Counted from the stretch's first letter, positions 26,950 through 36,517 are shown. The stretch: 44,872 nucleotides of DNA from Streptomyces sp. Ncost-T10-10d (GCF_900091955.1 NZ_FMDF01000038.1:1-44872), one strand, 5' to 3'. The notes: a model not told the origin generated them from the sequence alone. A program made the numbers and translations.

Positions 26950-28046
26950 AGCTTGGGCGCAATCTCTTCGGTCCAGATACGCTCCCGCTGCTCCTGCGAC
27001 ATGTGGCAGGCCGCCCAGTGCCGGCTGCCCACCTCCTGCAGCTCGGGCCGTACGGTGCGGGTCACGTCGTCCTTGGGTACATCCGCGTACGGGCAGCGCG
27101 GGTTGAAGGCGCAGCCCGACGGGATGTTGATGAGCGACGGCGGGGAACCCTTGACCGGGATGAGCCGGTCGGTCTGGTCGCGGTCGAGGCGCGGCATCGA
27201 GCCCAGCAGACCCCAGGTGTAGGGGTGCCGGGGCTCATAGAACACCTTCTCGGCCGGTCCGCGCTCGACGCAGCGCCCGCCGTACATCACCAGGATGTCG
27301 TCGGCGAGCTCGGCCACGACGCCCAGGTCGTGGGTGATGATGATGACCGCGGAGCCGAACTCCTTCTGCAGGTCCCGGATCAGGTCGAGGATCTGCGCCT
27401 GGACGGTCACGTCCAGCGCGGTCGTCGGCTCGTCGGCGATCAGCAGCTCGGGGTTGTTGACCAGCGACATGGCGATCATCGCGCGCTGGCGCATTCCGCC
27501 GGAGAACTCGTGCGGGTAGCTGTCGACGCGCTTGTCGGGCTGCGGGATGCCGACCCGGTCGAGCATCTCGATCGCACGCTTGCGGGCGGTCTTCTTGTCC
27601 ACGTCGTGATGGACCCGGTACGCCTCCACGATCTGCTTGCCGATCGTGTAGTACGGGTGCAGCGCGGACAGCGGGTCCTGGAAGATCATGGCCATGTCGC
27701 GGCCGCGCAGCTTGCGCACCTCGTCCGGGTCCGCGGACAGCAGTTCCTTGCCGTCCAGCCAGATCTCGCCGGAGACCTGTGCCTTGCGCTTGCCGTACTG
27801 GCCGGCGGTGTGCAGGCCCATGATGCCCAGCGAGGTGACGGACTTGCCGGAGCCGGACTCGCCGACGATGCCGAGGGTCTTGCCCTTCTCCAGCTGGAAG
27901 TTGAGCCCGTCGACGGACTTGACCAGACCGTCGTCGGTCGGGAAGTGCACCTTGAGGTCGCGCACTTCGAGGAAGGCGGTGGGAGCGGGCGAGCCGGCCG
28001 AGGCAGGTTCGCCCAGCGCGGCACCGCTCTTGTGCAGTTCGGTCAT
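26946..28046 (-). CDS. Dipeptide/oligopeptide ABC transporter ATP-binding protein (DppD/OppD-like)
   Basis: The 366-residue protein carries Walker [12 protein letters not shown]-loop [11 protein letters not shown], signature [11 protein letters not shown], Walker [12 protein letters not shown] and the C-terminal oligopeptide-transporter domain with [11 protein letters not shown]. It forms the ATPase pair with the overlapping downstream gene. Its start overlaps the stop of the permease gene (28043-28046), so the genes are coupled. Substrate class is inferred from family: di- or oligopeptides. Confidence 0.95.
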   Translation of the reverse strand: MTELHKSGAALGEPASAGSPAPTAFLEVRDLKVHFPTDDGLVKSVDGLNFQLEKGKTLGIVGESGSGKSVTSLGIMGLHTAGQYGKRKAQVSGEIWLDGKELLSADPDEVRKLRGRDMAMIFQDPLSALHPYYTIGKQIVEAYRVHHDVDKKTARKRAIEMLDRVGIPQPDKRVDSYPHEFSGGMRQRAMIAMSLVNNPELLIADEPTTALDVTVQAQILDLIRDLQKEFGSAVIIITHDLGVVAELADDILVMYGGRCVERGPAEKVFYEPRHPYTWGLLGSMPRLDRDQTDRLIPVKGSPPSLINIPSGCAFNPRCPYADVPKDDVTRTVRPELQEVGSRHWAACHMSQEQRERIWTEEIAPKL

Positions 28047-29044
28047 CCCAGCCTCACTCGCGGGTCGATGACGGCGTACAGAATATCGACGACGAGGTTG
28101 GCGACGGCGATCGCGAGAGCCGCGAACAGTGTGACGCCGAGGATCACGGGCAGGTCCTTGTTACTGATGGCCTGGACCGCCGCGAGCCCGAGCCCCGGCA
28201 GGTTGAACGTGGACTCGGTGAGGACGGCGCCACCGAGGAGCACGCCGATGTCGAGGCCGAAGACGGTGAGGATCGGCGTCATCGCGGAACGCAGGGCGTG
28301 CCGGGTGATGACGGTACCCTCGCCCAGACCCTTGGAGCGGGCGGTGCGGATGTAGTCCTCGCCGAGCACTTCGAGCATGGTGGCTCTGGTGAGCCGGGCA
28401 TACATCGCGGCGTTCAGGAAGGCGAGCACGATCCACGGCAGGATCAGTGTCTGGAACCAGGTGCCGATGCTGTCGTCCGTGGAGAGGTTGTCGGCGATGT
28501 GCACCCAGCCGAAGTTGTGCACGAACAGGCCCATCGCGACCATGCCGGTGAAGAAGATCGGCAGGGAGACGCCGGCGAGGGCGGTGGTCATCGCGGCACG
28601 GTCCCAGATGCTGCCGCGCCGGAGCGCGGAGACGACACCGGTGGCGACACCGCCGAGGAGCCACAGGACGCAGGCACCGGCGGCGAGCGCACCGGTGACG
28701 GGCAGGGCGTCCTTGAGGGTGCTCCAGACCGGTACCTCCGTGCGGAAGGAGTAGCCGAAGCAGGGTGCGGCGCAGTGGGTGACGTCGTCACCGTTCGCGT
28801 AGTCGCGCCCCATCGGGATGCCCTTGACGAAGTCCCAGAACTGGACAAGAAGGGGGTCGTCGAGACCCAGTTTGATCCGGATGCCCGCGAGCTGCTCGGC
28901 ACCCGTGGCCTTGCCGGCGAAGAGGACGGCGACGTCCTGACCCGCCCACTTGGGCAGCATGAAGAAGATGGTGAAGGTCGCGAACAGTACGACGAGCACC
29001 ATGATGACTACGGCGAACAGGCGCCGGATGAGATAAGCAAGCAC
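28043..29044 (-). CDS. Peptide ABC transporter permease (DppB/OppB-like)
   Basis: From GTG 29044 the protein has 333 residues: the usual start LAYLIRRLFAVVIMVLVVLF (first membrane segment), a periplasmic-type loop, then five more membrane segments. The cytoplasmic coupling region is near HALRSAMTPILTVFGLDIGVL, with the family's GAVLTESTFNLPGLG following. The frame is open to 29110, but that extra stretch is formed by a large hairpin (29057-29099), so a start after it is likelier. No strong ribosome site is visible, which may keep permease levels low relative to the binding protein encoded just upstream. Confidence 0.93.
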   Translation of the reverse strand: MLAYLIRRLFAVVIMVLVVLFATFTIFFMLPKWAGQDVAVLFAGKATGAEQLAGIRIKLGLDDPLLVQFWDFVKGIPMGRDYANGDDVTHCAAPCFGYSFRTEVPVWSTLKDALPVTGALAAGACVLWLLGGVATGVVSALRRGSIWDRAAMTTALAGVSLPIFFTGMVAMGLFVHNFGWVHIADNLSTDDSIGTWFQTLILPWIVLAFLNAAMYARLTRATMLEVLGEDYIRTARSKGLGEGTVITRHALRSAMTPILTVFGLDIGVLLGGAVLTESTFNLPGLGLAAVQAISNKDLPVILGVTLFAALAIAVANLVVDILYAVIDPRVRLG

Positions 29045-29056
29045 TGTGCGCGGCCC

Positions 29057-29099
29057 GGCGGTGGCCGGGAACCCCTTGTGGGGGCTCCCGGCCACCGCC
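29057..29099 (-). terminator. Large intercistronic stem-loop between binding-protein and permease genes
   Basis: Two perfectly complementary 14-base arms (29057-29070 and 29086-29099), extended by about four G-C pairs across a small bulge, form a very stable hairpin. It lies in the 144-base gap after the binding-protein gene. Such structures act as partial terminators or 3' stabilisers, making the binding protein more abundant than the downstream permease and ATPases. Confidence 0.75.
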
Positions 29100-29188
29100 A
29101 CGGCCATCACCTGCCCTTCGGACTGGCGGGTTTCGGCGGCGGTGGGGCAGTCAACCGGGTTGACTGCGAATGCTGTTGACTACAGCGG

Positions 29189-30964
29189 CTACTTGACGAC
29201 GCCGAGCGAGACGTAGTCGTAACGGCCGTTGTAGGCGTCGGACATGTAGGCGTTGGTCAGCCGCTTGCCGCGCCAGGTGATGTTCTTCTCGTAGATGAAG
29301 GGCATCCAGTCGGCCTGGTCGAGGATCCGCTTGTCGAGAGCCTTGTAGATCTCGCCGGCCTTGTCCGCGTCGGTCTCCGCGATCGCGTCGTCGAAGAGCT
29401 TGTCGATCTGCGGGTCCTTGATCTGCGACTCGTTGTAGTTACCGGTCTCCGCGAGGAACCGGCTGTCCCACAGCGGCTGACCGAAGCCCTGGCCGGACGG
29501 GAAGTCCGGGCCCCAGCCGCTCATCGTCATGCCGTAGCCGCGCTTCTTCACGACGGACGGCGAACCGGTGATGCTGGACGCCTCGGCGCCGTCGATCGGG
29601 TCGACCTCGATCTTGATGCCGACCTTGCCGAGCTGCGCCTGGAGCGCCTCGGCGACGTCGACCTCGCCCGGGTTGTTGTTACGGGCGGTGAGCTTGGTGG
29701 AGAAGCCGTTCGGCTGGCCGCACTGCTTCAGCTCGTCCTTGGCCTTGGCCTCGTCCGGCTTGCCCTTGCGGGCGAGGACACCGTACGGGTCGTAGTCGCT
29801 GTGGCCCTTGATGGAGGCCGGCAGGGTGCTGTTGGCGATCGCGCCACCGGCGATCTCGCCACCGCGGGTCTGCTGCAGGGCCGCGAAGTCCGTGGCGTAG
29901 AAGACGGCCTTGCGGCAGTGGACGTCGTCCAGCGGCTTCGCCGTGTGGACGAGCGCGACGTAGCGGACGAAGGACGTCTGCATGTTGTCGACGCTGTCCT
30001 TGTGGTCCTGGACGGCGGTGACGCGGCCGGACTGGGTCATGCCGGTGCCGTTGAGGTCGACGTCGTAGTCGCCCTCCATCAGCTTCTTGTCGTTCTCCTC
30101 CAGGTTGGCGGAGATCGTGACGGTGACCTTGTCCGGGAGCGCGGCACGGACCGGGTCCGAGGACTTGTCCCACTTGTCGTTGCGCACGAGGACGATGCTC
30201 TTGCCCGGCTTGTACGTCTCGAACTTGTACGGGCCCGAGGAGAACGGCCGCTGGGTGTACTTCGCCTTGGTGTCCTGCGACGCCTTCACGGGCGTGCCGG
30301 ACGGCATGGCGAGGAACTGCTCGAAGTCACCGTTGGGCTTGGGCAGCTTGAAGATGACGGTGCTGTCGTCGGGCGTCTCGATCGCCTTCAGGCCGAGCTT
30401 GTCCGGGGACGAGTCCTTGTAGGGGCCCTTGTACTCGCCCTTGGGGTCCAGCGTCTGCTTCAGGTACTGCGGGCCACCGGTGATGGTGTCCGTCGCCCAG
30501 ATGCGCTCGATGCCGTACTTGACGTCCTTGGACGTCACCGGCGAGCCGTCCTCCCAGGTGATGCCGGGACGCAGCTTGTACGTGTACGTCTTGCCGCCGT
30601 CCGAGATCACACCGGGGCCGGTGGCGAGGTCACCGACGAGCTTGGTGGAGGCGGCGCCCGGCTTGGTGTCGTACGTGACCAGCTGGCGGGTGTAGAAGCG
30701 CATGAAGTCCCAGGCCATGCCGTAGTAGGCACGCTGGGGGTCGGCGGAGTCGAGGTCCTGCTTGCCGACCATCTTCAGCGTTCCACCCTTCTTGGTGGAC
30801 GCGTTGGCGACCTTGTTGAACGCCGCGTTGAAGCCGGCGCCCTTCGCCTTGCCGCCGCTGCCGCCGTCGTCGCCGCCGCCGCCGCACGCCGTGGTGGTCA
30901 TCAGCGCCGCGACCACGAGGGCCGCACCAGCGGTGAGCCGTCGTTTCGAGGTAACTGTGGACAT
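29189..30964 (-). CDS. ABC transporter substrate-binding lipoprotein (family 5, DppA/OppA-like)
   Basis: From ATG 30964 (GGAGG 10 bases upstream) the protein has 591 residues. A lipoprotein signal is clear: basic start (TSKRRLT), hydrophobic core, lipobox ending TTTAC with the cysteine to be lipidated, then a Gly-rich linker. The rest is a family-5 peptide-binding fold: LDSADPQRAYYG, LRPGITWEDGSPVTSKDVKYGIERIW, IVLVRNDKWDKSSDP, and a C-terminal segment DWMPFIYEKNITW. It captures peptides outside the membrane for the permeases. Its position second in the operon, between the two permease genes, is unusual. Confidence 0.95.
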   Translation of the reverse strand: MSTVTSKRRLTAGAALVVAALMTTTACGGGGDDGGSGGKAKGAGFNAAFNKVANASTKKGGTLKMVGKQDLDSADPQRAYYGMAWDFMRFYTRQLVTYDTKPGAASTKLVGDLATGPGVISDGGKTYTYKLRPGITWEDGSPVTSKDVKYGIERIWATDTITGGPQYLKQTLDPKGEYKGPYKDSSPDKLGLKAIETPDDSTVIFKLPKPNGDFEQFLAMPSGTPVKASQDTKAKYTQRPFSSGPYKFETYKPGKSIVLVRNDKWDKSSDPVRAALPDKVTVTISANLEENDKKLMEGDYDVDLNGTGMTQSGRVTAVQDHKDSVDNMQTSFVRYVALVHTAKPLDDVHCRKAVFYATDFAALQQTRGGEIAGGAIANSTLPASIKGHSDYDPYGVLARKGKPDEAKAKDELKQCGQPNGFSTKLTARNNNPGEVDVAEALQAQLGKVGIKIEVDPIDGAEASSITGSPSVVKKRGYGMTMSGWGPDFPSGQGFGQPLWDSRFLAETGNYNESQIKDPQIDKLFDDAIAETDADKAGEIYKALDKRILDQADWMPFIYEKNITWRGKRLTNAYMSDAYNGRYDYVSLGVVK

Positions 30965-31059
30965 TTTCTCGCAACCTCCGAGATCGCGGTCCCAGGCCAT
31001 TGCTTGCCGGAGAACCATGGGAAGAGCCACCTGACAGTGCGGCAGGGGCAAGTCGTGGG

Positions 31060-32064
31060 TTATCGGGTCCCCTTGGGATCCAGTGCGTCGCGCAGCCCGT
31101 CCCCGAAGAGGTTGAAGGCCAGTACGGTGATGAAGATCGTCACGCCGGGGAAGACCATGAACATCGGGTCGTGCTCGTACGTCTCCAGGGCGTCCCGCAG
31201 CATTCCGCCCCAAGAGGCCGTGGGCGGCCGCACACCGGCGCCGAGGAAGCTGAGGGCCGCTTCGGTCAGGATGTTGGTGGGGATCATGAGCGTCGCGTAG
31301 ACGGTGATCGGCGCCACCAGGTTCGGCAGCAGCTCACGGAAGAGGATGTGCACCCGCCCGCCGCCGAGACTGCGCGCCGCTTCCACGTACTCGCGTTCAC
31401 GCAGCGAAAGCGTCTGGCCGCGAACGATGCGTCCCACGTACGGCCAGCCGAAGAAGCCGATGACGGCGACGAGTACGGCGATGCGCACGCCGCTGCCGGT
31501 GAGGCCGAGCAGGTCGTCGGGGAGGACCGAGACGAGGGAGATGATGAAGAGGAGCTGCGGGAAGGACAGCAGCACGTCCATCACCCGGCTGATCACCGCG
31601 TCCACCCAGCCGCCGAAGTAGCCGGCGATGATCCCGAAGAGCGTGCCGAGCGCGACGGCGACCAGGGCCGCCAGGAACGCCACGAGCAGCGAGATCCTGG
31701 CGCCGTAGACGATCCGGCTGAAGACGTCGCGCCCCTTGTTGGGCTCGACGCCGAAGAGGAAGTCGCCGCTCACGCCGCCCAAAGATCCCGTGGGGAGATT
31801 GGTCAGCGGATCGAGCTTGTCCTGGTGGAAATCGTTCGGCGGGTGTCCCAGCAGACCCACGATCAGGGGCGCGAAGACGGCCACCACGATCAGGACGAGG
31901 ACAACGATGCCACCCGTCAGAGCGACCTTGTCCTGCTTGAGGCGGTTCCAGGCAATCTGCTTGAGGGAACGCCCCTCGACCTTCTTCACCCCGGAGTCGA
32001 CTGCGGGACCGCTGGTCGCGATCGGGTCCGCTTCCGTGGTCGGCTCGTGCAGTGGTGCCGTCAT
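31060..32064 (-). CDS. Peptide ABC transporter permease (DppC/OppC-like)
   Basis: From ATG 32064 the protein has 334 residues (an upstream frame to 32085 lacks a better start). It has an N-terminal OppC-type region, a first membrane segment (GGIVVLVLIVVAVFAPLIVG), a periplasmic loop, and five further segments. EYVEAARSLGGGRVHILFREL precedes LLPN in the coupling EAA loop. ALSFLGAGVRPPTASWG near the C-terminus is typical. It is the first gene of the operon; the ribosome site AGGGG lies 11 bases before the start. The promoter should be in the 450 bases upstream. Confidence 0.94.
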   Translation of the reverse strand: MTAPLHEPTTEADPIATSGPAVDSGVKKVEGRSLKQIAWNRLKQDKVALTGGIVVLVLIVVAVFAPLIVGLLGHPPNDFHQDKLDPLTNLPTGSLGGVSGDFLFGVEPNKGRDVFSRIVYGARISLLVAFLAALVAVALGTLFGIIAGYFGGWVDAVISRVMDVLLSFPQLLFIISLVSVLPDDLLGLTGSGVRIAVLVAVIGFFGWPYVGRIVRGQTLSLREREYVEAARSLGGGRVHILFRELLPNLVAPITVYATLMIPTNILTEAALSFLGAGVRPPTASWGGMLRDALETYEHDPMFMVFPGVTIFITVLAFNLFGDGLRDALDPKGTR

Positions 32065-32512
32065 CGTGGCAAGGACCCCTCTCAACCGGCGGTGGCCGGG
32101 CCGAACTGGCCGCTGTGGCGGCGCGATCAGTCAGTCGTACGCAGAGGCGGCAAGACGCCCTTGCTGCGGGAGTCTTCATTGCCGTCGCGCGAGGTAGCCA
32201 TAGCGTCAGGCGAATGGATGCCTAACCGTGATGCGGTCAGGGGTGTTCCGTTATCCGGACGCATGTGAACGCCCCTCGAACACAGGTCAGTTGAGGCGGA
32301 AGGGGACACGCGCGCAGAATCGCGTCGCTTTCACCATCAGACACCCCCAGCAGGGAAATCTCGGACATGGGGAGTGCCGGCCCGCGGCGAGGGTCCGGGC
32401 GACGTGCCGGTTCACCCGGGCATGGACGGGAGCGGGCGGCCGCATTCCGGAAGTCCGGTGCGTACAGCGACATTTCGGGTGCCGGGGAGCTGCGACTCCG
32501 CTACCGGCAGGA
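32065..32512. other. Upstream region of the peptide ABC operon
   Basis: These 448 bases separate the operon's first gene from the SseB-family gene (both minus strand) and should hold the operon promoter and the SseB gene's terminator. Short frames cross it (one minus frame with a 43-residue MSEISLLG... start), but none has a ribosome site or recognisable features. I found no clear riboswitch or operator. Confidence 0.4.
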
Positions 32513-33295
32513 TCAGTACGCGCCCTGCGGCGGCGGATAGCCGTAGCCCGCCACCGGGGCCGCCGGTGCGTGGGCCTCGCGGTCGTAGAACGGACGGGAG
32601 TTGGCAAGCAGCCACATCGCGACCGGGTCGTACTCGTCGGACATCGCGACGGTGGAGACGGGCAGCCCCTCCGGGACCGCGCCGATCGACTGCTGCATCA
32701 TCGCGCGCACCGCGTCGACCGAGCTCTGGCCCGTGTCGTAGAGATCGAGACCGATGGCCAGATACGGGACGCCGAGCGCAGGCTGCACCCACGCGCGGCG
32801 CAGCGAGCGGATCGCGGGGGTGTGATGGGCGTTCTGCGAGAGCAGGGCGTAGAACTGCGGGATCTCGATGGCCGGCTCGGTGAGCCGGAGCGGGCCGGCG
32901 GGCATCCGGTCGAGGCCGGTGGCGATCCGGCGCAGATCCAGCCAGGGGATGCCTACGCCGCCGCCCGGGGCGTGCGGGTTGAGCCAGATGCCCCAGCGGT
33001 CGGGGAAGAGGGCGCGGGCGATGTCGCGGCCACCGACCAGTTCATGGGCCCGGTTCCAGCCGCTGGCCGAGAGCTCCTGGGCGGAGGTCACACAGGGCGC
33101 GTAGCCGAGGCCGTCGACCTCCATGTTCCCGTACTGGGCGTCGGGCGAGCCCGCCTGGCCGTGCCAGAGGAGCATCCAGATCCGGCCGTTCGCGAGGGCC
33201 TGCAGCAGTGCCTCGTACGCGTCGTAGCGCCCGGGCGTCACTTGGCGCAGCATGTGCTCGACCTGCCCGGCCGCCGCGGTGCCTGACGCACTCAC
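32513..33295 (-). CDS. SseB-family protein (first copy)
   Basis: From GTG 33295 (GAGGGG ~10 bases upstream) the product is 260 residues. It has an SseB N-terminal domain (LLQALANGRIWMLLWHGQ, DGLGYAPCVTSAQELSASGW, GIWLNPHAPGGGVGIPWLDL) and an SseB C-terminal-like domain (VPYLAIGLDLYDTGQSSVDAVRAMM...), ending in a short Pro/Gly/Tyr-rich tail. Streptomyces homologues are annotated 'enhanced serine sensitivity protein SseB', after E. coli SseB, whose overexpression alters serine sensitivity; the molecular role is unknown. The longer frame to 33373 is not family-like. It is followed on the same strand, 180 bases upstream, by a second SseB-family gene. Confidence 0.8.
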   Translation of the reverse strand: MSASGTAAAGQVEHMLRQVTPGRYDAYEALLQALANGRIWMLLWHGQAGSPDAQYGNMEVDGLGYAPCVTSAQELSASGWNRAHELVGGRDIARALFPDRWGIWLNPHAPGGGVGIPWLDLRRIATGLDRMPAGPLRLTEPAIEIPQFYALLSQNAHHTPAIRSLRRAWVQPALGVPYLAIGLDLYDTGQSSVDAVRAMMQQSIGAVPEGLPVSTVAMSDEYDPVAMWLLANSRPFYDREAHAPAAPVAGYGYPPPQGAY

Positions 33296-33475
33296 CTGGT
33301 CCCGCCCCTCTTCGATCCACTGTGTCGGCCCGCCGCTCCCGGGGCACACGGGTGCGGCATGGTGCCGTGGCACCAGCCATCAAACCAGCTTATGCGCCGG
33401 TCCTGACACCGACTTGACGCCTCGGGCCGACGCGGTGATCCGCTCCGAAGGCGTCCGCGGGCGCCGCGCCGGGCG

Positions 33476-34246
33476 CTAGTGGCCCGCGCGCCGGTAGAAC
33501 GGCAGGACCTTCTCCCGCATCCAGTCGCCGACCGGGTCCTGCGCCACATCGAGCAGGACCAGATTGACCGGCCAGGGCACCTCGACCCGGCCGAGCGCAC
33601 GGCCGAGGGCGTCCATCGGGGCGTTGCGCCCGGCACCCTCCCAGGTGGAGAACTCGACACCGATGAAGAGGACGGGCTCGCCGCCCTCGATGCTGGCCAG
33701 CACCCGGCGGGCGGTGAGCACGACACCGCTCTCCTCGAACTCACCGGCCGCCGCGGAGAGGAAGTCGACGGGCTCCTCCTGCCAGGCCGGCTCGTACAGC
33801 CGGACCCGGCCTCCGCTGGCCGGCCCGTCCAGCGGGGTGCGTCCGGCGCGGCAGAGCTCGGCCACGGCGGGCGGCGGCAGCGGCATCCCGACGGCGCCGC
33901 CCGGGTTCACGGCGATGCCGAGCTGCGGGGGCAGGCCGCGGGCGAACTCGCGGGCGGGCGCGACGGTGAAGGACATCTGGGTACCGACGCAGCTGAGGAA
34001 CTGCTGTTCGGAGCTGAACACGGGAACGTACGGAGCGCCCTCGATCTCCAGCGTGGGCAGGTCCAGGTCGGGGGAGTCGGGTCCGCCGCCGTTGGGCAGG
34101 GGCACCCAGACGTGGCTGCGCCCGAGCACCTCGACGAGCCGTCCGCCCGCCTCCGGGCTGCCCACCGAGGCCATCAGAACTTCTTCGAGCTCATTGGCCG
34201 GCCATCCGCTCTGCGGATGGGACTGGACCTGTGCCGGAATGTCCAC
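33476..34246 (-). CDS. SseB-family protein (second copy)
   Basis: From GTG 34246 (AAGGGGA upstream) the product is 256 residues. It has an SseB N-terminal domain (LVEVLGRSHVWVPLPNGGG, APYVPVFSSEQQFLSCVG, LGIAVNPGGAVGMPLPPPAV) and an SseB C-terminal domain (VRLYEPAWQEEPVDFLSAAA, then EPVLFIGVEF). It is a diverged paralogue of the neighbouring copy. Adjacent SseB pairs are common in Streptomyces next to the glycine-cleavage block. A link to serine/glycine physiology is an inference from the family name and the neighbours. Confidence 0.82.
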   Translation of the reverse strand: MDIPAQVQSHPQSGWPANELEEVLMASVGSPEAGGRLVEVLGRSHVWVPLPNGGGPDSPDLDLPTLEIEGAPYVPVFSSEQQFLSCVGTQMSFTVAPAREFARGLPPQLGIAVNPGGAVGMPLPPPAVAELCRAGRTPLDGPASGGRVRLYEPAWQEEPVDFLSAAAGEFEESGVVLTARRVLASIEGGEPVLFIGVEFSTWEGAGRNAPMDALGRALGRVEVPWPVNLVLLDVAQDPVGDWMREKVLPFYRRAGH

Positions 34247-34327
34247 TGCTTCCCCTTCTTGCCCGAGCCTTCCGGCAGAAGATTAACGTCCGGCCGCCAG
34301 GCCCTCCGGCCCCTCACCCCCCAAGCC

Positions 34328-35005
34328 CTATGCGTCCGCGAACGCGATCCGGCCCAGTTTCCCCGCCGCTTCCCGGTCCAGCAGCACCGCCGAGACACAT
34401 CCGGGCGGCAGCAGGCCGGTCTCGGTGTTCCGCAGCAGCCTTCCCACCGCCCTGCGGTGCCGGGCGAACGCGTATCCGGAGACGCCGCGTCCGCGCTCCC
34501 GCTGGCCCTCCCTCGCCGTCTGCGGTGTGACGTCGAGCAGGACGAGGTGGAGGACGCGGGCCCGGCGCCGCGCGTCACGGGCCAGCCAGCCGCGTACCCA
34601 CGCCTGGGTTCCGCAGTCGTGGACGACGACGGACTCGCCGGAACGCAGCGCCCGCCACAGTCCCCAGTAGTGGGCGACGCGGACGAGGGGGCGGTAGAGG
34701 GCGTACGGGAGTAAACGGGGCATCAGCCGCGCCCAGCGGTCCCGGGTGTCCTGGGAGTCGATGGCACGGGCCGTGGTGACCGCCCGCCGGATGAGCGTCG
34801 ATTTGCCGCTGCCGGGCAGCCCGGAGACCACCACCACGTCGCCTGCCGCGAAGTGCAGGCTGTGCGGGCTGCGCCCGGCCCGCTCCCGCAGATCCCGTAC
34901 GACTGGCGCGTGCGTGCCGAGCGTCTCCGTGGCCGGAGCCCCCGGCTGTGCGGGCATCGCGCCGTGCGCGACCCCCGCGGTCGTCGCGTACCGCTGCAAC
35001 GTCAT
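34328..35005 (-). CDS. P-loop NTPase (AAA/kinase-like)
   Basis: The 225-residue protein from ATG 35005 (GGGGAGG upstream) has a Walker A motif GLPGSGKST after a ~55-residue leader (VVVVSGLPGSGKSTLIRRAV). A later hydrophobic strand with acid, VLHLVLLDVTPQTAREGQ, and an arginine-rich segment (QRERGRGVSGYAFARHRRAV) resemble small phosphotransferases such as shikimate, gluconate or zeta-toxin-type kinases. The substrate is unknown. It is divergent from the glycine riboswitch and gcvT. Confidence 0.8.
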   Translation of the reverse strand: MTLQRYATTAGVAHGAMPAQPGAPATETLGTHAPVVRDLRERAGRSPHSLHFAAGDVVVVSGLPGSGKSTLIRRAVTTARAIDSQDTRDRWARLMPRLLPYALYRPLVRVAHYWGLWRALRSGESVVVHDCGTQAWVRGWLARDARRRARVLHLVLLDVTPQTAREGQRERGRGVSGYAFARHRRAVGRLLRNTETGLLPPGCVSAVLLDREAAGKLGRIAFADA

Positions 35006-35173
35006 CGCCCTCCCCCTGTCGGGTCACCCACGTATGCCCATGAAGTGTAAAGAAAAGGTAATGCGACACAACCGTCCACGCCGCTGATTTCCCATGAGGG
35101 ACCGGGGCTCCACTCCAGTGCGATGCATGCGATGATGACCCGGCCAACTGCATAAAGGCCGCTTGAATCCGCG

Positions 35174-35366
35174 CGGGAGAGTTCCGGTCACTGCATGTGC
35201 CGGGCGCCGAAGGAGCAAGTTCCTCCCTTGAATCTCTCAGGCCCCGTACCGCGTGGATGAGGCAGATCTGAAAAGCGGGCCGCTCTGCGGCTCCACCCAA
35301 GGTGCAAGCCGAACCCTTCAGGGGCTCTCGGCGAACCTCTCAGGTTCCGATGACAGATGGGGAGGG
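35174..35366 (+). ncRNA. Tandem glycine riboswitch upstream of gcvT
   Basis: Two glycine aptamers lie head to tail before gcvT. The first (about 35174-35278) shows GGGAGAG, the hallmark GCGCCGAAGGAGCAA and CTCTCAGG with its closing strand. The second (about 35283-35366) shows CCACCCAAGGTGCAAGCC and a matching CTCTCAGG. Glycine riboswitches are ON switches that raise glycine-cleavage expression; in Streptomyces they are reported before gcvT and gcvP. Only gcvT, gcvH and glyA follow here (gcvP is elsewhere). Confidence 0.92.
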
Positions 35367-35401
35367 ATTGTCCTCGTCGTCATGCCCTGGGAGCCATATC
35401 C

Positions 35402-36517
35402 ATGAGCACCGCCCCCCGTCTCACCGCCCTCGATGCCCTGCACCGTTCGCTGGGCGCGACCATGACCGACTTCGCGGGCTGGGACATGCCCCTGCGGTAC
35501 GCCAGCGAGCGCGACGAGCACAACGCGGTGCGCACCAGGGCCGGCCTCTTCGACCTGTCGCACATGGGCGAGATCACCGTCACCGGCCCCGCGGCCGCGG
35601 CCTTCCTGAACTTCGCTCTGGTCGGCAACATCGGCACCGTCGCCGTGGGCCGCGCCCGCTACACGATGATCTGCGCCGAGGACGGCGGGATCCTGGACGA
35701 CCTCATCGTCTACCGCCTGGGTGACACCGAGTACATGGTCGTCGCCAACGCCGGGAACGCCCAGATCGTGCTGGACGCGCTGACCGCGCGGGCCGACGGC
35801 TTCGACGCCGAGGTGCGTGACGACCGCGACGCGTACGCGCTGCTCGCCGTCCAGGGCCCCGAGTCCCCCGCCATCCTGGCCTCCGTCACCGATGCCGACC
35901 TGGACGGACTGAAGTACTACGCCGGTCTGCCCGGCACGGTCGCCGGTGTCCCCGCCCTCATCGCCCGTACCGGCTACACCGGCGAGGACGGCTTCGAGCT
36001 GTTCGTCGCCCCCGAGCACGCCGAGCAGCTCTGGCAGGCCCTCACGGCGGCGGGCGCCTCCCGCGGCCTGATCCCGTGCGGTCTGTCCTGCCGCGACACG
36101 CTGCGCCTGGAGGCCGGCATGCCGCTGTACGGGCACGAGCTGACCACCGAGCTGACCCCGTTCGACGCCGGTCTCGGCCGGGTCGTGAAGTTCGAGAAGG
36201 AGAGCGACTTCGTCGGCCGCAAGGCCCTGGAGGCCGCCGCCGAGCGCGCCGAGACCGCCCCGCCGCGCAAGCTCGTCGGCCTGATCGCCGAGGGCCGCCG
36301 GGTGCCGCGCGCCGGCTACCCCGTCGTCGCCGGGGGCCAGGTCATCGGCGAGGTCACCTCGGGCGCCCCGTCGCCCACCCTGGGCAAGCCGATCGCCATC
36401 GCGTACGTGGACGCCGCGCACGCCACGCCCGGTACCACGGGCGTCGGAGTGGACATCCGGGGCAGCCACGAGCCGTACGAGGTCGTGGCGCTGCCGTTCT
36501 ACAAGCGTCAGAAGTGA
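35402..36517 (+). CDS. gcvT: Glycine cleavage system T protein (aminomethyltransferase)
   Basis: GcvT moves the methylene group from the aminomethyl-lipoyl arm of GcvH to tetrahydrofolate, releasing ammonia. The product is 371 residues. Family motifs include DFAGWDMPLRY, GLFDLSHMGEI, LLAVQGPES, GYTGEDGFE, PCGLSCRDTLRLEAGMPLYG and GEVTSGAPSPTLG. The ATG at 35402 follows GGGAG by 10 bases, and a longer frame back to 35357 lies in the riboswitch leader. First gene of the riboswitch-controlled operon; gcvH follows 91 bases later. Confidence 0.97.
   Translation: MSTAPRLTALDALHRSLGATMTDFAGWDMPLRYASERDEHNAVRTRAGLFDLSHMGEITVTGPAAAAFLNFALVGNIGTVAVGRARYTMICAEDGGILDDLIVYRLGDTEYMVVANAGNAQIVLDALTARADGFDAEVRDDRDAYALLAVQGPESPAILASVTDADLDGLKYYAGLPGTVAGVPALIARTGYTGEDGFELFVAPEHAEQLWQALTAAGASRGLIPCGLSCRDTLRLEAGMPLYGHELTTELTPFDAGLGRVVKFEKESDFVGRKALEAAAERAETAPPRKLVGLIAEGRRVPRAGYPVVAGGQVIGEVTSGAPSPTLGKPIAIAYVDAAHATPGTTGVGVDIRGSHEPYEVVALPFYKRQK

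Noticed and set aside
25012..27222. 736-codon plus-strand frame
   Set aside because: Antisense to the TRIC-like gene and the two ABC ATPases, whose motifs are all intact.
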